A stretch of 64,000 bases of DNA, taken from the NCBI GenBank assembly GCA_016778465.1, contig JADHPM010000003.1, forward strand, positions 1 to 64,000, written 5' to 3'. Source of the DNA: Methylophilaceae bacterium. Its GTDB lineage: Bacteria > Pseudomonadota > Gammaproteobacteria > Burkholderiales > Methylophilaceae. Position numbers and translations under genes: made by a program. Position 1 is the first letter of the stretch, and each line of letters begins with the position of its first letter. Shown piece after piece: positions 1 through 9,796 of this stretch. A model generated the notes under the pieces. That model searched no databases and was not told where the DNA came from. It was given only the letters and a program-made list of their open reading frames with translations.

Positions 1-870
1 TCTTTCAAAAAAAGCAGCACGAGAAATCTGGAAAAAAATACTTATCTCATCATCTATGTGCTTGAAGGCACGATTCTGCTGATAGAGTTGGTGTGTATTT
101 TCCAGAAACATTGTTTGGTTTAAGGTTTTTTCAAAACTACCATGTAACGCTTTTAAAAGAGCCTCTAGATTTGCTTTTGTAGCAGAGGTTTTCTTGAACT
201 TCCTGTAAGTATAGCTAAAGTATCGGTTTTGTCTCGGTATCCAGGTGAACCGACTGTAGATATAAATCAAGATGAAAGCAAAAGTTAGCAAAACAACGCC
301 GGCTGTCTTGAGCTCTTTTAGGGTAGGTTGCGGATTTTTTAGAATAGGACCACGGTAACCGCTCATATCATTTTCAACTTTTATGTCACCAAAGATTGCA
401 ATTGGTGATATAGCGACAGTTAATTCAGGGATACGTAACTTGAAAACTTCATCTGGTCTTTTTGGATCAATTATTCGGTAATAATCTGCCGTTACAAAGG
501 CAGGTTTAGCTACAACGTTATTGGTAAAAATTTGATATTCCAATTCAATGGTATAGGTACTTAGTTCTTTTTCATCTTGCTTGAGAAAAGAGATTTTATT
601 TAAATCCATCCCTAATAACTGCCCACGGTAACGTTTTTCATAACCGACAATTGGAAGAGATTCCTCTATGAGTTGAAAAGGTTTTTTAATTATCACAACT
701 ACCGTTCGATTTAATAAGTCACCCACTGTGTAACCGACCCTCTGTTCTGGATCTATTACTTTGACACTGGCAAAATTAGGGTCAACGTCAGGATACTTTC
801 TAGGGTCCTCAAAAGCCAAGAGCACATGTGGGATGAAAAGGAGCGTAACTAAACTAAAAATTTTAAGCAT
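1..870 (-). CDS. mxaA: MxaA-like methanol dehydrogenase maturation protein (partial, C-terminus off window)
   Basis: Read by hand from the minus strand: 290 codons are open from an ATG at 870 to the window edge, so the C-terminus is missing. Residues 1-19 look like a signal peptide (MLKIFSLVTLLFIPHVLLA), followed by a periplasmic region of about 170 residues, one membrane segment near 190-206 and a basic cytoplasmic tail. The start overlaps the mxaS stop by 8 bp. MxaA is known to be needed for calcium insertion and assembly of methanol dehydrogenase. The name rests mainly on the MoxR-ATPase / DUF58 / signal-peptide-plus-TM order, which is that of mxaR-S-A, and on matching topology; the sequence family itself is weakly conserved. 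Confidence 0.72.
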   Translation of the reverse strand, partial: MLKIFSLVTLLFIPHVLLAFEDPRKYPDVDPNFASVKVIDPEQRVGYTVGDLLNRTVVVIIKKPFQLIEESLPIVGYEKRYRGQLLGMDLNKISFLKQDEKELSTYTIELEYQIFTNNVVAKPAFVTADYYRIIDPKRPDEVFKLRIPELTVAISPIAIFGDIKVENDMSGYRGPILKNPQPTLKELKTAGVVLLTFAFILIYIYSRFTWIPRQNRYFSYTYRKFKKTSATKANLEALLKALHGSFEKTLNQTMFLENTHQLYQQNRAFKHIDDEISIFFQISRAAFFER

Positions 871-1726
871 GAAAGTACTCATTGAAGTATTGTGTCATTG
901 CTGTGGTATCAAATATTTCTTCAACAAAAAAAGGAGGCGAGTCATAATTTAGAAAAATTTTTTCTAAGTCTTTTTTTCGTTGTTCAAATTTAGATTTAAT
1001 TTTTTTTAAAATACGTTTTCTCAAAAATAACGTTGTCTCCTCACCTGACTCGGGGTCATTAATTGAAACAATTCCAAAGCGAGGTAAATTTTCATACTCA
1101 TTTTTATCCCATAGGATAATTGGGATAACACGGTGCTTTCTTAGATGACCAAGACAGGTCTCAATATCGGCATTTGGCATATGAAAATCAGAAATTAAAA
1201 AAATAAGCGTTTGATCTTTGGGAATAAAACGATAGAGCTCTTTGATACCTGCATGGCTGGCACTTTTTGCATGGTAATGATCAAGTCTTTCAATTAACGT
1301 CTCAGTTCTTTGAGGCCTGTATGAAAGAGGGGCGATCCAGGATGAAAATATGTTGTCATTAAATCCAATAAAACCAATGGCATCACTTTTATTAATTACT
1401 GAATTCTTAATAATTTGAGAAATTTTTGCAGCCCGCTTAAACTTTGATTCACGGACCCCAAAGTTCATACTGGCGGATAGGTCACTAGCAATAAAAACTG
1501 GTGTTGCACTTCGCTGGTTAAAAATTCTTACATGAATCTGTTCCATTGGATCGCGGATTGTTTGTCTAATGTCAATGCGACGCGGATCTGGATAGTCAAT
1601 GAGTGTTGCGTGGCCAGCGAACTCGATTCCCATTCCCCTCTGGTCACTTTTATGCTGTCCTGGGTGATGACCCCTGGATCTCCAGTTAATATGATAATCA
1701 AAGGTATCGGGGATAAATTTCATCAA
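863..1726 (-). CDS. mxaS: MxaS-like DUF58 / von Willebrand A protein
   Basis: A 287-residue DUF58 protein with a vWA-like core. The metal-ion-dependent adhesion motif is visible as DLSAS at residues 82-86. It lies between the MoxR ATPase and the MxaA-like gene, with a 4-bp ATGA overlap upstream and an 8-bp overlap downstream, so all three are probably translationally coupled. MoxR/DUF58 pairs act as chaperone-like systems; in methylotrophs MxaS is required for active methanol dehydrogenase. A second ATG at 1723 could also serve as start. The family assignment is firm; the mxaS name follows from context. Confidence 0.78.
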   Translation of the reverse strand: MMKFIPDTFDYHINWRSRGHHPGQHKSDQRGMGIEFAGHATLIDYPDPRRIDIRQTIRDPMEQIHVRIFNQRSATPVFIASDLSASMNFGVRESKFKRAAKISQIIKNSVINKSDAIGFIGFNDNIFSSWIAPLSYRPQRTETLIERLDHYHAKSASHAGIKELYRFIPKDQTLIFLISDFHMPNADIETCLGHLRKHRVIPIILWDKNEYENLPRFGIVSINDPESGEETTLFLRKRILKKIKSKFEQRKKDLEKIFLNYDSPPFFVEEIFDTTAMTQYFNEYFHA

Positions 1727-2739
1727 GTAGCACTAACTTTATTTAGCATTTCATGCGTTAATTCTCTAGCAATTTCAGTACGCCTTAGTTCATAGACTGG
1801 ATTAAAAACTAGTCGATGAGCAATGGTCTCATGGAAAATTGCATGGATATCCTCAGGCAAAACGGAGGATCTATTATTTAGCCATGCATTTACACGAGCA
1901 CACTTCATCATCATACTAATTCCACGCGGGCTTGCACCAGATATAATGAGGCGCGCCGTATCAACCCCGCTAATTTTAATATTAAATAATTCAGGATGGC
2001 TTGATGCTTTCCAAAGGTTTAAGGCATAAGCCTCCAACTTTTTTGTGGCATCGATATTATTTTGTATATCATTTGAGACCTGATTTAATTTATTAAACTT
2101 GAGTAGATTACTTTTGGCTTCACCAATTAATTTATCAGCATCATGAAATTTCGTATCAAAAACTAGCTCTGTCATTATTTTGTCATCAGCGGGAATTCCA
2201 ATAGGGATCTCCATGGTGAAACGATCCCGAGCCGCTGACGGAATCTCAAATGTTTCCTCTTTTTCAACTTGATTTCGATCAGCGAAAACGATCAAGTGCG
2301 GAAAGGTAAACTCTTTATTGAAGGCAGACAAAGTTTTCTCTGCCATGATTCGCAATAAAAGCGAGTGAACTTGAGGTCGGGCGCGATTAATTTCATTGAA
2401 GAAAAAGATCGATAGATCCTCACCAGACCTTAAGATTGGACCGTTGTCAACATGAGGCTTACCATCATCCCCAAGGTAGGTATGGTAAACAAGGTCATTT
2501 GGCATCAAGTCAATAGTACCCTCAATACGTTCATAACCACCACCAATACATCTTGCGAATGCTTTAAGGATTGTAGTTTTACCCACACCCACATCCCCCT
2601 CTAAGAGAACATGCCCCCTTGCAAAAATTGAAGTCGTAATGAGTCTGATTACCTCAATTTGTCCGACGATTACTTTATTAACTTCATTTTCAAGTGAGAT
2701 CGCAAGTTTTCTCCACTCGGCCAGATTTTGGTCGCTCAT
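1723..2739 (-). CDS. mxaR: MxaR, MoxR-family AAA+ ATPase
   Basis: A 338-residue AAA+ ATPase of the MoxR family, close to the usual length of about 340. Walker A is GDVGVGKTT (residues 48-56) and Walker B is the IFFFNEINRA stretch near 111-120. The sensor region reads FADRNQ instead of the ATQNP common in general MoxR proteins, which suggests a specialised subgroup. A purine-rich AGGAA lies 11 bases before the ATG. It is the first gene of the minus-strand mxaR-S-A run and is divergent from fabA, so no methanol dehydrogenase structural gene precedes it. It probably remodels or loads metal and cofactor into methanol dehydrogenase with MxaS. Confidence 0.82.
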   Translation of the reverse strand: MSDQNLAEWRKLAISLENEVNKVIVGQIEVIRLITTSIFARGHVLLEGDVGVGKTTILKAFARCIGGGYERIEGTIDLMPNDLVYHTYLGDDGKPHVDNGPILRSGEDLSIFFFNEINRARPQVHSLLLRIMAEKTLSAFNKEFTFPHLIVFADRNQVEKEETFEIPSAARDRFTMEIPIGIPADDKIMTELVFDTKFHDADKLIGEAKSNLLKFNKLNQVSNDIQNNIDATKKLEAYALNLWKASSHPELFNIKISGVDTARLIISGASPRGISMMMKCARVNAWLNNRSSVLPEDIHAIFHETIAHRLVFNPVYELRRTEIARELTHEMLNKVSAT

Positions 2740-2841
2740 TATGATATATTCCTAGAAAATTAATACAAAATGGTTTATCCACTATAAATTAGATTTCTAT
2801 AGCAGTAAACAGAATATTAAACATAAAAGATTGAACGAAAA

Positions 2842-3357
2842 ATGATTAGAAAAAATAGTTTCACAAAGGAAGAATTAATTTCATGCGGTCGAGGAGAGCT
2901 ATTTGGTGTTGGTAATGCGCAGTTACCGCTACCGCCGATGTTAATGTTTGATCGAATTGAGTCGATAACCGAGGCAGGGGGGAGTTTTAATAATGGGCAT
3001 ATGATTGCTGAACTTGATATTCACGAAGACCTTTGGTTCTTTGGTTGTCATTTTGAGAAAGACCCAGTGATGCCTGGATGTCTTGGTTTGGATGCCATGT
3101 GGCAGCTGTTAGGCTTCTACCTGGCATGGAGAGGTGGCGAAGGTCGTGGAAGGGCGCTAGGAAGTAATGGCGTTAAATTTACTGGGCAGGTGCTCCCAAC
3201 GGCAAAAAAAGTCACGTATATTATTAATTTAAAGCGCGTCATTATACGTAGGCTAGTTATGGGAATTGCAGATGCAGAAATGCAAGTTGATGGCCGGGTT
3301 ATATATCAGGCAGAGGACTTGAAAGTGGGCCTATTTACCCGAACAGATAATTTTTAA
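2842..3357 (+). CDS. fabA: 3-hydroxydecanoyl-ACP dehydratase/isomerase
   Basis: FabA dehydrates 3-hydroxyacyl-ACP and isomerises trans-2- to cis-3-decenoyl-ACP, the branch point to unsaturated fatty acids. The 171-residue product keeps the catalytic pair at canonical numbering: His70 in [13 protein letters not shown] and Asp84 in CLGLDAMWQ. It lies 14 bp upstream of fabB, the usual pairing for anaerobic-type unsaturated fatty acid synthesis. The 102-bp gap to divergent mxaR must hold both promoters; I could not single out a convincing one. Confidence 0.96.
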   Translation: MIRKNSFTKEELISCGRGELFGVGNAQLPLPPMLMFDRIESITEAGGSFNNGHMIAELDIHEDLWFFGCHFEKDPVMPGCLGLDAMWQLLGFYLAWRGGEGRGRALGSNGVKFTGQVLPTAKKVTYIINLKRVIIRRLVMGIADAEMQVDGRVIYQAEDLKVGLFTRTDNF

Positions 3358-3371
3358 AATAAGGATAAGCA

Positions 3372-4601
3372 TTGAAAAGAGTAGTAGTCACTGGCTTGGG
3401 AATTGTATCTAGTCTAGGAAATAATGCCGTTGAGGTTGCACATAGCCTTAGCAATGGTAAGTCAGGAATTACATTTCAGCCTGAATACCAGGAGCATGGT
3501 CTTAGAAGTCAGGTCGCAGGATCGATCAAAATTAATGTAGAAGAATTAATTGATAGAAAATTATTAAGGTTTATGGCTAAAGGCCATGCTTACGCCTGGA
3601 TTGCTCTGGAGGAGGCGATAAAAGATGCCAAGCTCGCAGATAATCAAGTATCTAATATTAGAACGGGAATTATTGTTGGGGCTGGAGGTCCATCGACTGA
3701 GAGTATGTTGGCAGGGACCGATACCCTACGTGCGAAAGGTATTCGCAGAGTTGGCCCTTATATGGTTACTAAAAATATGTCTAGTGGAGTTGTGGCTTGT
3801 CTTGCAACTGGAGCAAAAATAAAGGGAATTAACTATGGAATTAGTTCAGCTTGTTCCACAAGTGCACATTGCATTGGCAACGCCTATGAATTAATTCAAA
3901 TGGGCAAGCAAGATATCATTTTTGCTGGAGGCGCGGAAGAGGAACATTGGACTATGAGCTATTTATTTGATGCTATGGGAGCTATGTCTTCAAAATACAA
4001 TGACCAACCCGAAAAGGCATCAAGAACATTTGATACAAATCGTGATGGTTTTGTCATTTCTGGTGGTGGCAGCATATTAGTGCTTGAGGAGTATGAGCAT
4101 GCAAAAAAACGTGGCGCCAAGATTTATGCTGAGGTTTTAGGGTATGGGGCAACATCAGATGGATTTGACATGGTCTCACCAAGCGGAGAGGGCGCTCAAA
4201 GATGCATGAAAATTGCTCTAGATGAGTCAGAATTGAAGCATGTTGATTATATTAATACCCACGGCACAAGCACGCCAGTTGGCGATGTTAAAGAGCTAGA
4301 GGCCATAAAAGCGGTTTTTGAAAATAACAAATATGGAAAGATACCAGCGATTGCCTCTACCAAATCGCTTTCAGGCCATGCTTTGGGGGCTGCGGGCTCC
4401 AATGAGGCTGCTTACAGTTTAATTATGATGGAGCAAGGATTCCTTGCTGCGTCAGCAAATATTGAAGAGCTTGATCCTGCCGCAAAAGGTTTGCCAATAT
4501 TAACGCAGCGGAGAGATGCCAAGATTTCAACCGTAATGTCTAATAGCTTCGGGTTTGGTGGAACGAATTCCTCACTTATCTTTTCAACCGCCAAACTATA
4601 A
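3372..4601 (+). CDS. fabB: beta-ketoacyl-ACP synthase I
   Basis: The condensing enzyme that elongates acyl-ACPs, including the cis-3-decenoyl product of FabA. In 409 residues it shows the thiolase-fold active site Cys161 ([11 protein letters not shown]), His297 ([11 protein letters not shown]), Lys331 and His336 ([14 protein letters not shown]). Translation appears to start at TTG (3372); the next residues, KRVVVTGLG, match the family N-terminus directly, so a non-ATG start is preferred. It forms an operon with fabA. Its end overlaps by 6 bp the convergent gene at 4596. Confidence 0.96.
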   Translation: MKRVVVTGLGIVSSLGNNAVEVAHSLSNGKSGITFQPEYQEHGLRSQVAGSIKINVEELIDRKLLRFMAKGHAYAWIALEEAIKDAKLADNQVSNIRTGIIVGAGGPSTESMLAGTDTLRAKGIRRVGPYMVTKNMSSGVVACLATGAKIKGINYGISSACSTSAHCIGNAYELIQMGKQDIIFAGGAEEEHWTMSYLFDAMGAMSSKYNDQPEKASRTFDTNRDGFVISGGGSILVLEEYEHAKKRGAKIYAEVLGYGATSDGFDMVSPSGEGAQRCMKIALDESELKHVDYINTHGTSTPVGDVKELEAIKAVFENNKYGKIPAIASTKSLSGHALGAAGSNEAAYSLIMMEQGFLAASANIEELDPAAKGLPILTQRRDAKISTVMSNSFGFGGTNSSLIFSTAKL

Positions 4602-4970
4602 TCTATTGAGAGCAAAAAAGATTACTCTTCTCTGTTCGGAAAGTAAAATATTGAATGTCCTGCAAGCAGACATCAAATTCATACACTCTACTGCTATCTG
4701 ATTTTTGTGTAATAACTTAATTTGATCCCTAGGTAAAAAATGATTGGTGGCATTAAAACCAAAAAGAATAATTTCCGGATCAAAATCTATTGCCTTATTT
4801 AGGATAGTTTCATCAATATCATCAATCGTTTTTATTTCACTCATAAGGTAAGTATGCTCAGGGTAAATTAAAATATTTTCTGTAGTTTTTTTATGATTTA
4901 CTTCAAGATAACCCTCACCGTATGCCGTGATAAGATTTATTGAGTTTGAATTTATTTCATTGAATTCCAT
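4596..4970 (-). CDS. Mth938-like domain protein (DUF498 / NDUFAF3-type fold)
   Basis: A protein of about 124 residues from the ATG at 4970, the length typical of Mth938-domain proteins; an upstream TTG at 5009 would add 13 residues without a better ribosome site. Recognisable features are the N-terminal [16 protein letters not shown] strand pair, ENILIYPEH, and [18 protein letters not shown], where the fold places its conserved glycine-rich turn. Function is unknown in bacteria; the mitochondrial relative NDUFAF3 assists complex I assembly. It is divergent from alaA and convergent with fabB. I do not assign a role. Confidence 0.7.
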   Translation of the reverse strand: MEFNEINSNSINLITAYGEGYLEVNHKKTTENILIYPEHTYLMSEIKTIDDIDETILNKAIDFDPEIILFGFNATNHFLPRDQIKLLHKNQIAVECMNLMSACRTFNILLSEQRRVIFFALNRL

Positions 4971-5057
4971 TGTACAAATATTTACGCCTTTGGATTGGCT
5001 TAAGTTCAATACAAAGGTAAGATATCACATAAATAAACTCATAAATTAACGATTACT

Positions 5058-6275
5058 TTGAATTCTGTCCTAAAATCCAAAAAACTTGATAATGTTTGCT
5101 ACGATATTCGTGGACCTGTTCTAGCCCATGCTAAGAGAATGGAGGAGGAAGGCCATAGAATTATCAAGCTAAATATTGGAAACCCCGCTGCATTTGGTTT
5201 CGAGGCTCCTGATGAAATTACTCAAGACGTGGTAAGAAATATGAGTAGAGCGTCTGGCTATACAGAGAGCCATGGTTTTTTTGAACCAAGAAAAGCAATC
5301 ATGCACTATACGCAACAAAAGCATATTAAGAATGTTGACGTAGATGACATTATTATAGGAAACGGAGTTTCAGAGCTGATTGTTATGGTTATGCAAGGAC
5401 TTATAAATAATGACGATGAGGTTCTAATACCCAAGCCTGATTATCCTCTTTGGACCGCCTCAGTTACATTGGCAGGTGGAAAACCGGTGCATTATGTCTG
5501 TGATGAGGGTGCTAATTGGTTCCCAGATATTAATGATATTAAATTAAAAATAACGGATAAAACCAGGGCGATTGTTATTATAAATCCAAATAATCCTACT
5601 GGCGCACTATATTCAGAAGATCTACTTAAGGAAGTTATTGAACTAGCTCGTCAAAATAATTTAATTATCTTTGCCGATGAAATTTACGATAAGGTGCTCT
5701 ATGATAATAAACAGCATACATCTATAGCATCGCTTGCCGACGATGTTCTTTTTGTTACCCTAAATGGTTTATCTAAAAACTACCGTGCTTGCGGCTATCG
5801 ATCTGGGTGGTTAGTTTTTTCTGGAGCAAAAGATAAGGCTATAGATTATATGGATGGTTTAAATATGTTGGCATCAATGAGGCTTTGTTCAAATGTGCCC
5901 GGCCAGTTAGCAATCCAAACTGCATTGGGTGGCTACCAGAGTATTAATGATTTAGTTGCTCCAACTGGAAGACTTTATAAGCAGAGAGAAATTGCTTACG
6001 AGGGGCTAACTTCCATACCTGGTGTTAGTTGCGTTAAGCCATTATCCGCTATGTATCTTTTTTTAAAACTTGATCCTAAAATGTATGCCATCGAAGATGA
6101 CCAAAAATTTATTTTAGATTTATTAATTGAGCAGAAAGTCTTAGTCGTTCAAGGGTCTGGATTTAATTGGGAGGATAATAATCATTTGAGAGTGGTCTTT
6201 CTTCCTAATGAAGACGAGCTTAAAGAAGCCATAAAAAGGATTGATAAATATCTAGGGCAGAAAAGAGGAAATTAA
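5058..6275 (+). CDS. alaA: alanine aminotransferase AlaA (class I PLP aminotransferase)
   Basis: Transfers an amino group from glutamate to pyruvate to give alanine. At 405 residues it equals E. coli AlaA and keeps its hallmark segments: the DNVCYDIRGPVL start, the substrate loop LNIGNP, NPNNPTGA at 177-183 and PLP lysine Lys240 in NGLSKNYRACG. Translation starts at TTG 5058. It leads a plus-strand run alaA-hom-thrC-thyA-folA with gaps of 0-6 bp, so amino-acid and one-carbon nucleotide genes are probably co-transcribed. Confidence 0.92.
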   Translation: MNSVLKSKKLDNVCYDIRGPVLAHAKRMEEEGHRIIKLNIGNPAAFGFEAPDEITQDVVRNMSRASGYTESHGFFEPRKAIMHYTQQKHIKNVDVDDIIIGNGVSELIVMVMQGLINNDDEVLIPKPDYPLWTASVTLAGGKPVHYVCDEGANWFPDINDIKLKITDKTRAIVIINPNNPTGALYSEDLLKEVIELARQNNLIIFADEIYDKVLYDNKQHTSIASLADDVLFVTLNGLSKNYRACGYRSGWLVFSGAKDKAIDYMDGLNMLASMRLCSNVPGQLAIQTALGGYQSINDLVAPTGRLYKQREIAYEGLTSIPGVSCVKPLSAMYLFLKLDPKMYAIEDDQKFILDLLIEQKVLVVQGSGFNWEDNNHLRVVFLPNEDELKEAIKRIDKYLGQKRGN

Positions 6276-6281
6276 TTAAAT

Positions 6282-7571
6282 ATGAAAGTTGGATTAATTG
6301 GAATTGGTACAGTGGGTGGTGGTACATTTAAGATTCTCAAGGAGAATGCCCAAGAGATCTTTAAGAAAACTGGAAAAAAAATTGAAATTACAATGGTGGC
6401 GGACACAAATTTGGCGCTAGCAAAAAAAATCGTCAAAGATGAGGCGATTATTACTAGCGACGCAAAAGCATTAATAGAAAGTAAAAACGTAGATGTTGTG
6501 GTTGAGCTTGTTGGTGGAGTAGGTATTTCAAAAGAATTTGTTATCGAGGCTCTCGGGAATAAAAAACATGTAGTAACCGCGAATAAAGCATTAATTGCTA
6601 TACATGGTGAAGAATTAATAAGGCTTGCAAAAAAGAATAACGTGATCTTTGCTTATGAGGCGGCAGTTGCAGGAGGTATTCCAATAATCAAAGCTCTTCG
6701 CGAGGGTTTAGCGGCAAATAAAATTGAATGGGTTGTTGGGATTATCAATGGAACAACTAATTATATTCTGACAGAAATGAAGGAAAATAATCTATCATTT
6801 GATGTTGCTCTAAAGCAAGCCCAAGAGCTCGGTTTTGCCGAAGCTGACCCAACCTTTGATATTGAGGGTGTCGATGCAGCGCATAAAATTACGATACTGG
6901 CATCTTTAGCCTTTGGTATCCCAATTAATTTTGACTCAGTTTATATTGAAGGTATTACAAAGTTAACTCAGAAAGACATCGCGTATGCTGAAGAGCTGGG
7001 TTATCGCATAAAGCTTTTAGCAATTACAAAAGTAAATAATGATGAGGTTGAGTTAAGGGTTCACCCTACACTTATCCCTGAAAACAGACTTGTCGCTAAC
7101 GTGAATGGACCAATGAATGCCATTCTTGTTAAAGGCAATATGGTAGGGCCAACACTTTACTATGGAGCTGGAGCTGGAGCAGAAGCAACCGCTAGTGCAG
7201 TAGTTGCTGACATCATTGACATCGCTCGAGAGGCAACGCTCAATATACCCACCTTGGGTTATATTGATGAACAAATTCTTAGTAAGAAAGTGCTCAATAT
7301 TACTAATGTGAGATCAGAATTTTATTTACGCTTATCAATGACTAATAAGGCAGGCTTGCTTGCCCAAATAACAAAAATATTTGCCAATAATGATGTCTCA
7401 ATTGATGCAATGGTGCATAAAGAGGTCTCAGATTCTCATCGAGATCCTGATATTTTCCTAATTACCTCAAAAATTGAGGAAAAAATAATTAATAAAATTA
7501 TTCAAGAACTTGAATCCTTACCTGAAAATAAAGATAAAATTATCAAGATACGAGTAGAAGAATTAAATTAG
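6282..7571 (+). CDS. hom: homoserine dehydrogenase
   Basis: Reduces aspartate semialdehyde to homoserine for threonine and methionine synthesis. The 429-residue monofunctional form has an N-terminal Rossmann fold (GIGTVGGG, residues 7-14), the catalytic/substrate core (GGIPIIKALREGL; NGTTNYILTEM; GFAEADPTFDIEGVDAAHK) and a C-terminal ACT domain from about residue 345, which in this family mediates threonine feedback. A purine-rich AGAGGAAA lies before the ATG. It is immediately followed by thrC. Confidence 0.96.
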   Translation: MKVGLIGIGTVGGGTFKILKENAQEIFKKTGKKIEITMVADTNLALAKKIVKDEAIITSDAKALIESKNVDVVVELVGGVGISKEFVIEALGNKKHVVTANKALIAIHGEELIRLAKKNNVIFAYEAAVAGGIPIIKALREGLAANKIEWVVGIINGTTNYILTEMKENNLSFDVALKQAQELGFAEADPTFDIEGVDAAHKITILASLAFGIPINFDSVYIEGITKLTQKDIAYAEELGYRIKLLAITKVNNDEVELRVHPTLIPENRLVANVNGPMNAILVKGNMVGPTLYYGAGAGAEATASAVVADIIDIAREATLNIPTLGYIDEQILSKKVLNITNVRSEFYLRLSMTNKAGLLAQITKIFANNDVSIDAMVHKEVSDSHRDPDIFLITSKIEEKIINKIIQELESLPENKDKIIKIRVEELN

Positions 7572-7573
7572 TG

Positions 7574-8998
7574 ATGAAGTATATTTCAACAAGAGGTGGC
7601 TCACCCAAATTATCTTTTTCAGAAGTTTTGCTAACAGGACTAGCGCCCGATGGCGGGCTATATCTGCCAGAGACTTACCCAAAATTTTCCCTTGATAGCC
7701 TTAAGCAATTAAGAGAAAAATCATACCAAGAATTGGCATTGACTATTTTTTCTCACTTTATAAATGATATTCCACATCATGACCTTAAAGAGATTACCTA
7801 TAAAACATATACTAAAGATGTCTATAGTTATGCAAGACCAAATCAAGATGCTGAGCAGATTACGCCAACTCTAGAACTAGATAAAAACTTATTCTTATTA
7901 TCATTATCAAACGGTCCGACTCTGGCATTTAAGGATATTGCTATGCAGTTTCTTGGCCATATATTTGAATATGTATTGAATAAAAAAAACGAATCATTAA
8001 ATATCCTTGGTGCAACATCTGGCGATACCGGTTCTGCAGCTGAATATGCTATGAAAGGTAAAAAAGGAGTAAAAGTTTTTATGCTTTCTCCACATAAAAA
8101 AATGAGTGCTTTTCAAACAGCTCAAATGTTTAGTTTGCAAGATGAAAATATTTTTAATATAGCTATTGAAGGTGTTTTTGACGATTGCCAAGATATTGTC
8201 AAAGCGGTATCGAATGATTTGATCTTTAAAAATAAAAATAAAATAGGTGCAGTAAACTCGATAAATTGGGGAAGAATACTTGCACAAATAGTTTATTACT
8301 TTAAGGGTTACTTTGATATTACAGCCTCCAACGAAGAATTAATCGATGTTACTGTGCCTACAGGTAATTTTGGAAATATTTGTGCTGGACATATTGCAAG
8401 AATGATGGGTCTTCCAATTAGGCACCTAGTTGTAGCTACAAATGAAAATGATGTGCTTGACGAGTTCTTTAAAACTGGAAATTATGCACCACGGAGCTCA
8501 AAAAAAACTTTCCATACCTCAAGCCCTTCAATGGATATTTCAAAAGCATCTAACTTCGAACGTTTTATTTTTGATTTATTAGGTCGCGAGCCTAATGAAT
8601 TAAAAAAATTGTGGTCTGAGGTAGACCAAGGCGGCTCATTTAAATTAGATTTAGAGTCATTTAATCGTATTAGAGATTTTGGTTTTATATCTTCCTCAAG
8701 TAAGCATAAAAATCGTATACAACTAATTTCTGAATATTATGATAAATACAATGTCATTATAGATACTCATACGGCTGATGGAATTAAGGCAGCACTTGAT
8801 CATTTTGATGATAATACTCCAATGATGGTTCTTGAAACAGCGCTCCCAATTAAATTTGAAGAATCCATTGAGGAGGCTATAGGTAAGAGACCAGACAGGC
8901 CAGAAAAATTAAAAAATATTGAGTTGCTTCCACAAAAATATGAGGTCTTTAATAATGATGTTACCCAGGTAAAATCTTTTATTGAAGAAAATTCATAA
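7574..8998 (+). CDS. thrC: threonine synthase
   Basis: PLP-dependent conversion of O-phosphohomoserine to threonine. About 474 residues from the ATG at 7574; a GTG at 7571 overlaps the last base of the hom stop and is a possible alternative. The PLP lysine sits in NGPTLAFKDIAMQFLG (about residue 120), with GATSGDTGSAAEYAM and PTGNFGNICAG as the phosphate-binding loops of the longer, yeast/E. coli-type ThrC. Coupled to hom; only 3 bp separate its stop from thyA. Confidence 0.95.
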   Translation: MKYISTRGGSPKLSFSEVLLTGLAPDGGLYLPETYPKFSLDSLKQLREKSYQELALTIFSHFINDIPHHDLKEITYKTYTKDVYSYARPNQDAEQITPTLELDKNLFLLSLSNGPTLAFKDIAMQFLGHIFEYVLNKKNESLNILGATSGDTGSAAEYAMKGKKGVKVFMLSPHKKMSAFQTAQMFSLQDENIFNIAIEGVFDDCQDIVKAVSNDLIFKNKNKIGAVNSINWGRILAQIVYYFKGYFDITASNEELIDVTVPTGNFGNICAGHIARMMGLPIRHLVVATNENDVLDEFFKTGNYAPRSSKKTFHTSSPSMDISKASNFERFIFDLLGREPNELKKLWSEVDQGGSFKLDLESFNRIRDFGFISSSSKHKNRIQLISEYYDKYNVIIDTHTADGIKAALDHFDDNTPMMVLETALPIKFEESIEEAIGKRPDRPEKLKNIELLPQKYEVFNNDVTQVKSFIEENS

Positions 8999-9001
8999 AA
9001 T

Positions 9002-9796
9002 ATGAGGCAGTATCTTGATCTTTTAAATTACGTTAAGATAAATGGGATAGAAAAAGGAGATCGAACAGGTACGGGTACTTTATCGATTTTTGGCTACCAA
9101 ATGCGCTTTGATCTGCAAGAAGGTTTCCCCCTCCTTACAACAAAAAAAATTCACCTAAAATCTGTTATCCATGAATTGCTCTGGTTTTTATCTGGAGATA
9201 CGAATATAAGATACTTAAAAAATAATGGGGTATCTATTTGGGATGAATGGGCAGATGATAATGGTGACCTTGGACCGGTTTACGGACATCAATGGCGAAG
9301 TTGGGGTGCTAATTCGGGAGAAACAATTGACCAAATTTCTGAGTTAATTGACCAATTAAGAATTAATCCAGACTCCAGAAGGCTTATTGTTTCTGCATGG
9401 AATGTTGGGGAGATACCAAAGATGAAATTACCCCCATGCCATGCTTTTTTTCAATTTTACGTAGCTCAAAACAAGCTGTCCTGTCAGCTATACCAGCGAA
9501 GCGCAGATATATTTTTGGGAGTTCCTTTTAATATTGCTTCATACGCTTTATTAACAATGATGATTGCTCATGTGTGTAGTTTTGAGTGTGGTGAATTTGT
9601 TCACACCCTTGGCGACGCACATATTTACGCTAACCATATGAATCAGGTAAACGAACAATTAAAAAGATCTCCAAAGAAATTACCAAAAATGATAATTAAT
9701 AAAGATATCGATAATATTTTTGATTTTAAATTTGATGATTTTGAGTTAACTGATTATGACCCACATCCGTTAATAAAGGCTCCAGTAGCCATCTAA
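9002..9796 (+). CDS. thyA: thymidylate synthase
   Basis: Methylates dUMP to dTMP using methylene-tetrahydrofolate and releases dihydrofolate. The 264-residue length and Cys146 in [11 protein letters not shown] match E. coli ThyA exactly; [17 protein letters not shown] and the C-terminal IKAPVAI closing peptide are intact. It overlaps folA by one base (TAATG), so the dihydrofolate it releases is recycled by its neighbour's product. It belongs to the alaA-folA plus-strand run. Confidence 0.98.
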   Translation: MRQYLDLLNYVKINGIEKGDRTGTGTLSIFGYQMRFDLQEGFPLLTTKKIHLKSVIHELLWFLSGDTNIRYLKNNGVSIWDEWADDNGDLGPVYGHQWRSWGANSGETIDQISELIDQLRINPDSRRLIVSAWNVGEIPKMKLPPCHAFFQFYVAQNKLSCQLYQRSADIFLGVPFNIASYALLTMMIAHVCSFECGEFVHTLGDAHIYANHMNQVNEQLKRSPKKLPKMIINKDIDNIFDFKFDDFELTDYDPHPLIKAPVAI

